Shown here: positions 1-12,863 of the stretch, piece after piece | How positions within the stretch are numbered: position 1 is the first letter of the stretch | Layout: the number at the start of each line of letters is the position of its first letter | Assembly (NCBI GenBank): GCA_021613535.1 | Contig: CP075492.1 | Span: 13,144,001 to 13,208,000 of the forward strand | Origin: Adineta vaga | Taxonomy: Eukaryota; Rotifera | DNA length: 64,000 bases | Direction of reading: 5' to 3' | Program-made: the position numbers and the translations under genes | The notes under the pieces: model-generated | What the model saw: only the letters and a program-made list of their open reading frames with translations | Database searches by the model: none | Told to the model about the DNA's origin: nothing

Positions 1-859
1 TCTCTATCTCCATGATCACATTCATAAGTGATCATACAGCTAAGAATCGATGGACATTGCTTTTGCGTCGTTTAATAAGTACAATATATAGCTTATAGCA
101 TCATTTAGCGTTCTTCTATGAAACAATAGTAACGTCTTTCGTTCTGTCATTGATTCTATGAAATATAATAAATAGAACAAAACATAGACAATCAATGAAT
201 GATGGGGCGACCATTGGTTCTTGGATCTCTATCCAACGGATGATTAGCAATACAACGGCATGGAAACAAATCTTGTGCAAAGTTGACAGACGTATTTATT
301 TCATGAAGAAGGCAGAACTAAATATATAGATCAGAATTGCAAAAGAGTGCTCTGACTATGAATCTTTCTCTCTTTTTTCTATTGAATTTCTAGTATTTGA
401 ATACTTGGATTTGAATTAAGTATGATTTATTCTGTGACTACTCATAATGATCGAAAAACGTTTGTTTTTGTTTGACAAAAACACTAAAATTCTTTCGTTC
501 TTATTATCGAAAATAAACTTCGATAACAAAAAAATGCAAAATGTGCACAACAATAGTAGCTTAAAGAAAGCGAACGATTGTTAAAAATAAGAATCATATT
601 TCAAAATTGTTCCACTCAACGACAGAGGACGCTTCCTTGATTAATCCAAATCTTTTCTTTTTTGAAGTTTTCTTTTTATTAAAACCGAATTCTTCTTATC
701 ATATGGATCTATAATTTTATTTATTTAATCATCATCAAATCTAGTAGTAGTCTGGCAGAGTTTCAAAGAAAAAAACAAAACAAACTTGATTTCGATTTGT
801 CAGCACAATCTTTTGTGATTGTCTGTCTATAATTTAGATTTGCACATATATTTTCCATA
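1..859. other. Intergenic, nothing recognised
   Basis: AT-rich sequence upstream of the RSPH3 homologue. I see no long coding frame, RNA gene or clear repeat. Any promoter of RSPH3 would lie here, but I cannot point to a specific element. Confidence 0.5.
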
Positions 860-2504
860 ATGCAGAGTAGACTTTCAAAAACACATAATTCTACAACTTC
901 ATTTTCCAATCAACCGAAAGATGCTCAACGATCCAAATTTCGATCAACAATTCTTCCTCCTATGTAAGTTCATTTTCATCATTGGAACTTTTAGTTTTCA
1001 TTCGAATATAATTTCGTTAAGAAATGATACAACATCTTCGATGGGAAATCTTATGTATGATCGTCGTATTGTTCGTGGAAATACCTACGCTGTGCATACA
1101 CTTCCAACAGTAGATTTTTTAAGACTTTCATTTCAATTATTTGTTTACTTTTTGAATAGTTACCTCCAATAAATTTAATTACAATTCAACGTCAACAAGA
1201 AGCACGTCGACGTGTTCAAGCAAGACGAAAAGCTCGACAATTCTTTCGAACAATAACACCTGAGCCTGTTTCTGATCGTAAACATATGAATGTTCAAACT
1301 GAACTTTATCTTGAAGAGCTCACGTGAGTTGTTGTTGTTGTTGTTGTTTTGTTTCAAAGTCATACATCTATAGACATGAGCGAATCTTACTCGGAAATTA
1401 TTTTGAGTTATTAGATGTCTATGTTATTTCTCTTGAGTACTTATTTAGTAACATTTAAATATAATTATGAACTTCATTTCCTTTAATTATATTAATGCTT
1501 TTTTTTAAAATATGATTTGATTATTATGTATTAAAAATAATTTTCAATTTTAGTGATCGAGTTGAAGAAGCAGATGTTTATATTCAAACAGATAGATTTC
1601 TTGATCGACCTTCAACACCATTATATATTCCACAATCTGTAGGTAGAGATACTGCGACACAAATTCAAATTGGTGATGTAAATATTGACATTTTTGTTTT
1701 CTCTTCAATTGATTTAATTGAATATCGTTACAGTTATTCTCTTTTGATGTGGACGTCAAACCTATTGCTGAAGTTCTCGTTGGTAGAACTACTGAACAAG
1801 CTTTAGTTGAGGTTGCTGAAGAAGAAGAAATCCGAAGAATTCATGATCAACAACGAGCTTTTGAAGAATTTCGTAATGCAGAATTAATTGAATTGCAACG
1901 TTTCGAAGAGCAAGAAAGACGTTTACGTGCTGAGAAAGATCGTCGTATACAACAAGCAGAAGAAGTATATCAATTAGAACGTGAAGTTCAAGAGAAAATT
2001 GCAGCACGAGCCTTTACACGAGCATATTTACAAGATCTTGTACCAAGTGTTTTCAATAATTTAAGAGAAAATGGATATTTCTATGATCCTGTTGAACATG
2101 GTCGAGATAATTTTCTTCTATTTCTTGTACCAAAAGAAATTTACTTTTATTTTTTTTAGAAACAGAAGCATCATTTATGCCATGGTTAATGGAACGAACG
2201 ATGACAGAAGTGAATCAATTAAACGTTAGTCGAACATTGTTAGACACTACCATTCGAGATGCTGTTAATCAACGTAAAGATCAATATCAACGATTGAATA
2301 ATTCATTTCATCAAGTAAGATGTTAAAATATCTTCAATAGATTTCGCATAATAAAAAGCAAATATTATTTCTTTACAGTCAAATAATCATAGTACTGTTG
2401 AACGACATACTCCACGAGGAAATAATAGTATTCATGGTTCGGAAAAAAACATCGAACGACAAGTATCAAATTCAAGTGATTTCAAAGGATCAAATACAGA
2501 GTAA
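860..2504 (+). CDS. RSPH3: Radial spoke head protein 3 homologue
   Basis: Structural protein of the axonemal radial spoke, expected in motile cilia; family members also bind protein kinase A. Seven exons: 860-963, 1022-1109, 1160-1323, 1554-1677, 1734-2100, 2160-2314, 2379-2504. The exons splice in phase from ATG to TAA. The N-terminal part carries the family signature YDRRIVRGNTYA. It is followed by an Arg-rich stretch and by NVQTELYLEEL and QTDRFLDRPSTPLYIP. Next come FDVDVKPIAEVLVGRTTEQA, a long Glu/Arg-rich coiled coil, and PSVFNNLRENGYFYDP. All of these match the conserved core of RSPH3 in order. The start is the first in-frame ATG of exon 1. A polyadenylation-like AATAAA lies at 2528-2533. 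Intron 1324-1553 (230 bp) is the only long one and starts with a GTT microsatellite. Confidence 0.93.
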
Positions 2505-2875
2505 TAGATTTCATGTTCTATTTATTAAATAAATTGATAATGGAAAATTTTATTTGACAATAAGTTTTCACTTTTCTTTCTCTTTTTTTCTCGAGATCAT
2601 TTTAAATTGATTAATGACTATGCGATTGTTCTATAATGAAAATATAGATCAAAGAGTATTCTATGCAAGAATGAATCTTTTCAAGCAATTCTATAGTAAT
2701 AGTTTTTATCAATGAAAAACAAAAGGAAATGATTGCCATTTAACTGCGCCCTCTTCGTTTCCGTGCGATTATTGGATGAATAGAAATCATGCGACTATGG
2801 CTCGCTGATGACATCTTTTCCCTTCCATTTCATAAATAAAAACATTGATTTATCTACGTGATAGTTTGACAAAAA
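2505..2875. other. Intergenic between two + strand genes
   Basis: About 370 bp holding the 3' end of RSPH3 (AATAAA at 2528) and the upstream region of PGAP2. No other feature seen. Confidence 0.5.
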
Positions 2876-3890
2876 ATGACAAGTAGAAATGAAAGAAATC
2901 CATCGGAAATAAATGTTCGAATGTCAATTCCATATTTAACAAATTTAATAGTTAGCTTGCCATTTGTTGGAATGGTTGCAAGTTTTATAACGTCAGTTCT
3001 ATTTACTAAAGAACAAATCTTCGAATCAGAATGTGGAGTAAGTTTGTTTTTTTTTAAAAAAAAGATATTCATTGGTTTGAAAGCCAAATTGTCTTGTTTT
3101 AGTCACGAAATTTTATTCCATCATTCTCATCAGTCATTGGTGTTTCACCCGGTAAATATATTTGGCGTATGGTAATAGCATTTCATTGTTTTCCACGATT
3201 TCTAATTGCATCACTTTATTACAATCAATTTAAAACAAGTCTATTGAAATTAAAATCGAATTCTGGAGGAAAATATTTCATTCTAAAACAATTAATACGA
3301 TTAAATACATTCTTTGAAATATGTGAAGTATTTGGTTTAATACTTTTATCATATATATCATCAAAAGAAAACTATGATGTACATGAAAAAGGCTTTATCA
3401 TCTTCATGTTATCATCAACTTTACGTATGATAACATGTTTAATTTTATTTCGACAATTATTATATAAATGTTGGTTAATTCATGAATATGATGATAAAAA
3501 TAAGAAATTTCGTTTTCAATCATCGTATCAATGGAAAATGCGTTTATTTTGTTCAGCATTTATATTTTCACTTCTATTAGTTGTTGCATATATAAGACAT
3601 ACTAGTAAATGTTCAAATAATATTGGTCAACCGTCAACAGCATGGAGTTATTTTTCAGCTTGTGAATATATAGTCTGTTGCTTAATTATGGGTTATCATG
3701 CAACAGTAAGTTTAGTTCTAATCGGTGCTTTTTTTTGTCTTGAAAGTTAACTAATTCATAGGTTTGTTGGGATTTCAATCATTTCGAATTGACAATTTAC
3801 AATAAAACAACAGCAAAATTAAATTACGAAGGAATTGAATCAGAACATAATATCAACAATGAACAAAAAGAGATTTATGTATCTCGATGA
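2876..3890 (+). CDS. PGAP2: Post-GPI-attachment to proteins factor 2 (PGAP2/FRAG1 family)
   Basis: Golgi multi-pass membrane protein that takes part in lipid remodelling of GPI anchors (family knowledge). Three exons: 2876-3037, 3103-3705, 3762-3890. Family motifs appear in order: ITSVLF..ATHC-like segment ending ESECG; then NFIPSFSSVIG; then YIWRMVIAFHCFPRFL; then ENYDVHEKGFIIFMLSS; then WKMRLFCSAFIF; and the C-terminal CWDFNHFEL, which matches the conserved WWDF of the family. Several hydrophobic segments fit the expected polytopic topology. The total is about 298 residues, close to the vertebrate length. No signal-peptide cleavage site is obvious, as expected. It lies 371 bp downstream of RSPH3 on the same strand, with no evident functional link. 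Confidence 0.92.
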
Positions 3891-4833
3891 CATTTTACCT
3901 AACAAGATAAAAAAAAACTCCTTTCATCCATTTATGATGCCTCATTAATGCTTCCTTTTCATTTCAAATTGCGCTTTTTTTATGTGCATTATTTTTCTTT
4001 TTGGTTCCAGCTTTTGTGTAACTGGTTCTCAAACGCAAACTTACCTTATTTGATGATAGTATTTTGAGATAATAACAAAGAAAGAAAGAAAGAAGTAAAT
4101 CTTGGATGAATTGATTTGAAGATAAAACGATTTCTGATGGAAATTGAAGTAATTTTATTTATTTACTTGACATGTAATTCTATTGGTTTTAAAAAGTCAA
4201 TCATAATTCAATTATTACCCATTTTTATCGACATTGATGGGAAAGATCGACAATTGAAAGAGACTCGTCAATGATTTGATTAGAAGGAAAGAAAAACATC
4301 GATAAACAAATACTAACTAGTTTTCTTCATGATTAGAAGGAAAGAAAAGTTGAATCTTCCAAATACTTTCTATCAATAAAACCACAATTATGATGTTTTC
4401 ATCTCATGACATATATTATAAATAAATAATAGAAATTTCATACCAGTTACATTGTTTTTATCTTTTTCATATGAAATCATGTTTGTGTTTTATTTTATTT
4501 CAGATGTAATAAGAAATGTTATATTATAAATAGAATTAAGAATTCTCGTATTCATTGAGTTCGTTTAGTGTTTGTTTTTTTTTCTTATAATATTGAATGA
4601 ATAAGAAAGAGAAGAAAAGCATAAGATACACAGAACAACAATGTATGTACAACAAACAAAGAAGGAAAGCAATAAACAAAAAGAAGAGACAAAAATCACG
4701 GCGGTTCGCATTGTTTGTTTGTTTGTTTTTCTTTAAAATATGAACAGATCTTTTCAAAAGACGAGAAAAAAGAGAATTTTGTTCGATTAATATTCAGATG
4801 TAATGAGTAATTTCGATTTTTATTTTTTCTACA
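3891..4833. other. Convergent intergenic region
   Basis: Holds the 3' ends of PGAP2 (+) and beta-arrestin (-). Contains a short GAAA microsatellite near 4078-4096 and a TTTG run near 4714-4730. The open frame on the minus strand at 4536-4757 has low-complexity Phe/Lys composition and no family resemblance, so I did not call it. Confidence 0.5.
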
Positions 4834-7800
4834 TTATGCTTCAGTATCTTCATGACCACTTTCATGACCTTTAAGGCGAATACGTGCAAATTCTTCGAAT
4901 ATAAAATCATCATCATGACCAGCATTGTCAAAACTAAACAAAACGAATCAATAAAAATTCTTTTTTCTATTTTAATAATTATCAACAAACTTTGTATCAA
5001 GTTGAATCAAATTATGATCAATAGGTATATCATTTGCTTGTTGATCATTAGGATTTTGTTGATTAGTAATAAATTCAAGTTGTCGAGATGGTGACGGAGT
5101 TGGTGGAGGTTTAGGATGTGTTAATGTAAAGGGTAATTCCACTGCTAGATCTCTTGAATAAAGAGAAAAATAAATGAAATAATCAAATACTTTCAAGTAT
5201 TATTTACCCTCCCATAGCTACAATTAATTTGATTTTAACTTTATATTGTACAATAATGCCGAGATTTTCCTTTTGTGTTGTACTTCGAATTCTATCATTA
5301 AATGATAGAAAAATTTTCTTATTTCCATTCGTTTTCAACATTAAACTTACATAGTTGAGGAAGCTAAATTCGTATCTTCATGTTTTAATTTACCATCTAA
5401 TGCTAAACCACGTTTATCTTTATTATTTGCCAAAAGTGGTGTTAAAGAATACACTTTCGTCAAAGTGGAACATGGAGTTATGGGAAATCCTTCACTAGAA
5501 AAGACAAAACAAATCACATATGTCATTTCCATAAATCCGTATATAGAAATTTTCTTAATGGAAGCAAAACAAAGCAAAGAATAAACAAAATGCATACTCA
5601 GTTTCCAATTCGGCGACAGTACATTTGTAATGAGCATTGGTAAACATACATATTTCAGCATATTGCTTAACTAGAATATATATTCAAAGCATACAACATT
5701 AAATAGCAACATTGATCAAAGCAACAAATAGAGACAAAAATAATAGAAGTGCCGAGCGAATTCCTATGAGAAAAAGAACACGTTTACCTACCTTGATTCA
5801 ATAGCAGCTACATCGCACTTATACTGTGTTGATGAGTACAAGCAGATTTCAGCATATTGAACAACTATAGATGGGTAATTAGGGATCGAGAGATAGTCAA
5901 AGTTCATTTTGAGAAGAAAGAAAAACATACGACGCGAGAAACGAAAACGATTTTTTCCTCTTATTCATTTCTATACTTACCAGATATACGAATTTTTCGT
6001 AAGGTTTTATTGGAATTATTTGTTACAACAACATTAACATTGATACTTTCACCATGATAATACATCTAAATGTATAATATTCATAGAAAATCTTTTTGTT
6101 TTTCAAGAAAAATTAAAATCTTCTACCTCTTTATCAAGTGTACATTCAAGATGTAACGGCGCAGGGGACATCATAAAATCTTTATGAGCTTCAATAACAG
6201 GTTGAGGAGCAGGAATTTCAGGTGCATAAGTTAATTTTCTTATTGCTAATCGAACTGAACTTCGTTTATGGGATTTATCTTCACTTGTTTCTGCGACATA
6301 AGTTTTCAATTCATAATCTACACCACATGGTTTGCCTGTATCACCAGCAGCTGGTTGTAATGTAACAGATGCAGGCGCTGTTTGTGCAATCTAAAACAGA
6401 TTGGTTGAATTTTCTTCTATCCTAATAGGAAATTAAAAAGCATCTACTTCGAAATAAAATGGATAAGCATTAGGTCCTAATTTTCTTAAAAGACGTTGTT
6501 GTAAATGTGTTAAAGGTTTCTTTTGATCATCAACAGGAGGATAGATTTGTTGAGTTGAACAAAATAAATCTTTTCGAAATGTTAAACCAAGAACATCGAG
6601 ATCTTCTCGACCATACCGAAATGCTATTTAAACAAAGAGAAAAAAAATAATATTATTCAAGTCTTTCCTTTCTCAAAACATACCTGCTAAGACAGATGCA
6701 TATACTTTACGATCTTTGACATATTCCGGATCGACTAGAACTACACCATCTTGAAACAAAAAAAAACACAAGTATTTTATCAAAAAATCTTTTTATCCAT
6801 AAGAATGTAAACATACCGATTGGATCGATATGATCCGAATAATCGATAAAATCTCGTTTTCCAAGGTAACATGTTATCTAAGCAAAAAAAAAGAAGTCAA
6901 TTAGATATTCAATGAAACATATATCCGTTTTTATATCCATACTTTCGAATTGGGACTACTTTTTTTGAACACTCTAAAAACAAGAAAAGAACAATAATAG
7001 ATAAAGCATTGTTTAACTTGATCTAACAAAGATTAACAGAAATTATTTGTCTACTTATTGTCAGTGATGAGAGACAGAAGTCCTCCAAATATAATACGCT
7101 TTATTTTATCCATCCATCAATCAATCAATCAATCTATCTAAACGCATCAATTGAAAAGACATTGCTAACAGAAGTCAAGAGTCATTTTCTCTTGACTAGA
7201 TAGATGATGGCAATCAAGGAATCAAGCAAGAGAAAACTTCGTCGCATTTTTTCCGGATGAATAATAGATAATGTTTTTGTTTCAGTTAGAAATTATCTTT
7301 CTCGTGCATTTTATCAGAAAATGAGACATCTTCGTTTGAACTTCCGTTACATGAGCAACTTAAAGTTAACAGAAATGTTTCGAATTACTTTCTACATGAA
7401 GAAAGAAAGAAGCATTAAATATATACATATATATATATATAGAGAGAGAGAGAGAAAGCACAAAATTTTTTATTATAAAACGGATGTACACACCCTTAAG
7501 ATTTTACATGGTTAGTATTTATTTCATGTGCAAATGAAAAAAAAAACCCTTTTTCTCCTCATTGAAAGGATTAATGAAAACGATATGATCACATGAAATT
7601 TAAAATGACAAAAACATGACCTTCTATGTATGATGTAAAACTAATCGATTTCTTTCTTCTACTTGAAATATCGATAGACAATAGTTGAAGGTAATTATAA
7701 TCAATTTACTGATAAGTTAGAAAAAAAGAAAACAACAGATTATATATTTATACTTACGGTTTCATAAGATATTAGATGATGATGATATAATCATTGTTAA

Positions 7801-8402
7801 ACATGATTGAATGAAACAAGATCAAATGCATCGAACGACTAACAATCAAATGCGCACTTTCCACTTATTCTTCCTCTTTCTTACATATATATATAGTCAC
7901 TAGGATAATGCATCGATGTCCTCTTTATCGTTATTTCTCATATCAACTTGACGCTATTCTCATTCTTCTGCTTTTTTTTATGATTCTCTCGAACGCTCGG
8001 GTTTTTCTTTCTGTTCTTCGAACATTTTCTTTCAAGGCTATTTTACTAGACGAGATATGGAAAAGAATAACGTTGTAAGCAAAAACAGTCATGGTACCGG
8101 AAGGAACGTTTCTCCGAAAGAAGAGAAAGAATAGGACTGCTGCTCATACTATCATTTTTGTAATTAAAATGCCTGAAAGCAAACATAAAACTAATCAATT
8201 ATTTTCTATTTAAATTAATAGATCAGTTTACAATGTTTTCTTTTCTTTTCTTTTCTTTTCTTCAATAAAAAAAATCAATTGATTGTTCTCGTTTACTGAA
8301 AAGGAAATTTTCAACAAACATTAAATACCTTGTTCCTTGTTTTTTCGAATCATCTAAACTTAAATCAAGAGCACCATTGCCATTTGTTTGCTGTTGTGCC
8401 AT
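4834..8402 (-). CDS. ARRB: Beta-arrestin, with a duplicated (alternative) exon
   Basis: Adaptor that binds activated, phosphorylated GPCRs, uncouples them from G proteins and links them to clathrin and AP2. Exons in transcript order: 8329-8402, 6943-6973, 6817-6877, 6684-6749, 6448-6623, 6127-6390, 5981-6065, then either 5792-5864 or 5598-5670, then 5351-5494, 5208-5291, 4991-5152, 4834-4933. With one of the two 73-bp exons the CDS is 1320 bp (439 residues). Recognisable blocks are [56 protein letters not shown], the lariat-loop [18 protein letters not shown], and [15 protein letters not shown]. The tail has NLIQLDTN (clathrin-box-like) and [11 protein letters not shown] (AP2-binding type). 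Intron 1 (6974-8328) is long and has an AT/AG microsatellite at 7417-7456 but no nested gene that I can see. Exon 1 was chosen because it supplies the start and a KQGTR junction that fits the family N-terminus. Confidence 0.94.
5598..5670 (-). other. Alternative arrestin exon b
   Basis: A 73-bp exon encoding [20 protein letters not shown] and flanked by AG and GT sites. It is the partner of the exon at 5792-5864: same length, same phase, same region of the protein. Using both exons would shift the reading frame, so exactly one should be included. Confidence 0.85.
5792..5864 (-). other. Alternative arrestin exon a
   Basis: A 73-bp exon encoding [20 protein letters not shown] with proper splice sites. 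It is homologous to exon b at 5598-5670 and 121 bp upstream of it in transcript direction. It corresponds to the arrestin C-domain segment that in mammalian beta-arrestin 1 reads QYADICLFNTAQYKC. Confidence 0.85.
7417..7456. repeat. AT/AG microsatellite in arrestin intron 1
   Basis: An interrupted AT run passes directly into eight AG units. It lies inside the long first intron of the arrestin gene. No function is implied. Confidence 0.85.
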
Positions 8403-8965
8403 ATTTCATAGAAATCTTGTTCATAGAAAATACATAATTAGGCTTCTATATATACAATCTAAATATATGAAAGAAAACACAAAAAATTCGATTTTAATTG
8501 AATAAATATCGTTTCTCAGTTTTTTTTTTCGGGCTTGTCAATCAAATAAACAAAGAGAAATATTCTTTTGATATAAATCTGATCAAATTTTCATTGATTA
8601 AGTATATAAATAGAAACGCATTTGTGATTATATGAAAGGAAAAGAAAAACAGATAGATTTGTAGCACAAAGAAAATCAGCAAGCAAAGCAATGACATTCT
8701 ACTTTTATCTCATTTGTTTATTTATTCGCCATCAACGACAAACATTAACTCTCATTGTATTATTGTTAGCGATATGTACATCAGTAACTAGCGCCATCTA
8801 TCGAATAATGAAATCTAACTCTGTTATCTTATAAATCAGATTTCTAACACGTAATGAAACGTGTTTTCATCCTTGTCTTTTATATTATCATTACAATACA
8901 ACCATTAATGTCATTTTATTAAAAGAAGGAAGACAGACAGACAGATAGAGAGAGTAAAAAGAAGA
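8403..8965. other. Intergenic between two - strand genes
   Basis: About 560 bp between the arrestin start and the channel gene's stop codon. It holds a short purine-rich GACA/GATA/GAGA tract near 8931-8954. No coding frame is supported. Confidence 0.5.
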
Positions 8966-11618
8966 TTAACATCCCAGTGAACCAATACGAAATTGTTTCA
9001 TTGTCATTGCTTCAATATCACCAGAAGTTAATAGAATTTGTTGACCTGTATAATTACTTTGTGCAGCATTTGAATGTTTATTACCTGCTGATTGTCTCAT
9101 CGATGCTCGATGTTGATGTTCTTCTAACGCATGTTTATTTGTTAAAATCTTATGAGTTTTATCCAAAGGATTCGATCGATTTGTTTCATCCGATGCAACT
9201 GATAAACGTTGAAGATTTTTTCCTGATGGAATTGTTTTACGCACAACTGTTGTCGCTGCTGAACCAACATAATCATCGGATTCATCACCAGCATGATGAC
9301 CAAATGAATTCAAACGTTCCATACGAGTTTTCTTGTAAAAGAAAAATAAAACAACACATTGATTTGATTTTCCTGATTGTTAGGCATTTGTTCATGCGAC
9401 ACATGCTCATATGCTTTTATGTTTAGTTCGATACAACGTGCTTTTAGCTAGCATAAAGAGGTTATTTTGCATGTCTTATCTTAGAACTTTGAACTGTATC
9501 AGATATGGTCTAGAAATCAGTTTTCTGTGTGATATAACTCTTGATAATATTTTATTGTAAATTATTTCACCTCAAATATTTAACTTACCGAATATTCTTT
9601 ATCTTTACGTTTCATTATTCGTCGTCGTCGATAAATCTAATAGAAGAACATATTTGTTTTATCATTTGCAAGTTTTCTACTTACAACAAAATACATCCAA
9701 AGAAAAAATATGACATGAAATAATGTATAAATTACACCTAAAGTTATTAATGCTACATTATCCCAATGTTGTGCAACATCTGTTGGACAAACAGCAATAA
9801 TCGCATGCCAAACACAGACTACACATAACATGACCATTGATAGAAGAACATATTTATCCTAGAGAAAATATTCGACTAAAATTGATATCTTAATCAAATA
9901 ATCAATTTTTACTAATGTTGTTAAATATGAAATAGTTGGAAGACATCGAACAACCACCCATTTGAAAGTAACGGCTGTTAATAGAAGTGTAAAACTTAAT
10001 TGGAGACGATTTTGTGGAAGATTATATGTAACACTAAATGTGGCAAATGCCATTACTGTTATGAAAAACTAAATAATGAATAGATTTTGTATTGAAAATA
10101 CAATGTTGATAAAGGACGACGTACGATTAGAAAATAAACATTCCAATAGAAATAACCGGGTCGACGTGCCGCATGACCTAAACGTAGAAAATTTGCAGAC
10201 ATTTATACATTGAAGAATTGATTTACAAGTTGCTGAAAAAGCTGGATGTTGATTTTGTGATGGTGTAAATGGACTGGATAATAATTTCGTTGATGTTTCA
10301 ACATGTTCATGTAAACGCCATTCTTGTTGATCAATAAATGCATCTGTAAAGAAAACGGAGATTTTTCAATATAAATTTCATTCTTCTCCTACGTGTATTA
10401 ATAGCACTCAATTGATGAGTATCTGCAGTAAGTAAAACTTCATTCACTGTTCTTGTTGTCGATACTGTAATTGATAGATCCTTTTGAAAGAAAGAAAAAA
10501 ATATGACTTATTTTCAAGAGAAGATGATTTACTTGAACATCGACAGGAAAATCATTCAATTCAAGATTTTCTAAAAAGACTCCTTTTACTTTTCTCATTT
10601 CATATATCATCGGTGTATCAATTCCATCATAAACAACTTTATGCCAAACATCATTTTTAATATCTCCAACTGAATTATCAATAAATAATAATGGATTCCA
10701 AAATTTATTCGCATCAAAACAATCAATATCCTTATTGAACAAAGAATTTTTCATAGAAATGAAATCAACAAATTTCCCTTTTACTTACGGTTCCTTTCAA
10801 AGTTGGTTCATACCAACGTGCTTGAATAAATGCTTCAGCTTGAAATTGTTCTTTTAATGTATCAATTTCACCAAGTTTTAAAAAAACTAATCGTAATTCA
10901 ACCGTAACCTAAAAATATTCTCCATCAAACAATTTGTCAAATTAAACTAGACACGTGCAATTCTAGTCAATCTATTTTTCTTCATCAATAATGTACTCAT
11001 AATAAAATAGGTTCCGATGATGTATACATAGTTGTTTTATTTACATTATTATCATAGTAAAGGGTATTCATCGATCATTAAGATACAATTTCTTCCTTAT
11101 CTCCGATCTTTATAGTACATTCCCTAGTGAAACTGTAATAATATCAATATGATACTCATTCTCTAATCGTATTTATATAGTCTCTCCTGTTTGTCTAGTC
11201 AAGTATCTTGAAACTAAATGTATTTTCATCGAAAATTTTTAATACATACTCTTTCCAATTTATGTACGCCAGAATTATCATCAGCTGGTCGTGTTTCTTG
11301 TTTTTCATAAACTTTAACAAGATTATCTTTAATTTCTCCTAAAAGTTTAACATTTTTCTTAAAATGAGTATTTAATTCTTGGAGTGTTGTTGTTAATTCA
11401 CGTAGATCAGCTGCTGATGTTGACAGTGATGATTGAGCACTTTGACATCGTTTAGCGGATAAATATTGATGTGTTGAATTCGATGATGGTATCGTATAAT
11501 TTGTTCCTGAACAACCTGCAGATACATTTACCGATGGTGATACACCACGGGTAGTACGCTGGTGACTTGATGATGACGACAGTTTGGTAAATAGATTTGA
11601 TCTACAAGGAACGTTCAT
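8966..11618 (-). CDS. Pentameric ligand-gated ion channel subunit lacking the Cys-loop
   Basis: Ten exons: 11250-11618, 10789-10908, 10533-10730, 10393-10480, 10227-10343, 10125-10177, 9913-10068, 9685-9858, 9589-9636, 8966-9331. They sum to 1689 bp (562 residues). A Ser/Thr-rich N-terminus contains a coiled-coil-like stretch (about residues 75-110). Then comes a beta-rich ligand-binding region with FNPLL-type WNPLLFIDN and FPVDVQ, the position of the Cys-loop proline motif. The flanking disulfide cysteines are absent. Four hydrophobic segments follow: M1 begins at GYFYWNVYFLI, M2 ends before the M2-M3 loop LPTISYLTTLDKY, then M3 and M4 (ending FFLWMYFV). A cytosolic tail of about 130 residues ends the protein. 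The order and the M2-M3 loop identify the superfamily. Ligand and ion selectivity cannot be read. No classical signal peptide is visible, so either an upstream exon is missing or the N-terminus is unusual. Confidence 0.8.
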
Positions 11619-11940
11619 TGTTTTTCAATAGTAGAGATACTTAATCTTCTTGTCATTGGTTTGATGATGATCAAAAAAAAAGAAGTGATGTTAACGAAGC
11701 AGATCTATATTTGATAAGAATAATTTCATGCAATAGATTTTGTAACTTACTCCTAAACTCATTTTGTACGAAAAGATCGATTAGCAAAATCGAATTAAAA
11801 AGAAAATCAATAATAATGATTATTTGTCGGATATATTGCATATTTATTCTCATCTTTATTTTTCTAGAGGAAATCTTTTCTTGTATCTACGAGTCAATAG
11901 CCTTGTTGATGAAGAGATGAAAGAGCTTGTATATGTGAGG

Positions 11941-11970
11941 AGACGAAGACGAAGAAGAAGAAGAAGAAAA
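11941..11970. repeat. Purine (GAC/GAA) microsatellite
   Basis: A short run of GACGAA units passes into pure GAA. It is in the divergent intergenic region, about 320 bp upstream of the channel gene's start. Confidence 0.8.
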
Positions 11971-12863
11971 AACGAGTAGACTTTCTATCTAAGATATTGC
12001 TGTATACATAATACTAACAACAAGCAAATACATCGATCATGAAAGAAACATGCCAACAGAAAGTTACATAGTTTGATGAGAAAGGAAAGAGAGTCGAATT
12101 TCTGATTAACATAATCTTTTGACAGATATTTAAAGATGTTCATTTATCACTCAAGAAAAAGAACTTTCTATAAATATCGAGGTTTCATCGACTTCTGTCT
12201 GTCTAAAAGAGAAAGAGAGAGAGAGATAGAGAAACAAACAACATCCACTTAAGATATTTGCATTTTACTTTCTTTTATATGTTCCATATGATCATTTGAT
12301 CCTATATTTTGGCGTGAAAAAAATGCAGATTCTCCTATTAGAACAACAAATATGCAGTTTTTTTTCTCGACCTTCGCTAACTGATGAGAGAATCACTGAA
12401 TAAGAGAACAAGATTTGATATACACACATATATATAGACTAAAATATTATCAATCAATCAACACGAATAAAAGTTTCTGATACTTGTTGATAGAAATAAA
12501 CAAAATTTCGAACACATATTCTTCTTTATTTCTTATTTCTTTTCCAGAATACGTCATTGAAACCTACGCAATTAGTTTTTCTCTATATTGACTAGAAAGA
12601 AACCAAGTGGTACTTACATGATGATGATGATGATGATGAGACGATTAAGATTGTTGTTTCTATTAGAAGACTAAGGTCATCATTATTACTAACAGTTGAT
12701 CTTATGATGGTCGACAAATAGACAAACGATCAGCTGTCATTAGCTATATGGCAGATATGTATTGACAAATAATCGAGATTTTTGTGTCAAAAACTTCTTT
12801 TCATGACGATATAAAAAAATCGTTATTCGTTTACTTATTAAATACTCACGAAAGTACGAAATT

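Noticed and set aside
3169-3750. Separate membrane-protein gene starting at the Met in WRMVIAF
   Set aside because: It is the second exon of PGAP2; the upstream exon joins it in phase.
8977-9426. 149-residue + strand frame
   Set aside because: It is antisense to the last exon of the channel gene, which has family support and splice phase; the + frame has none.
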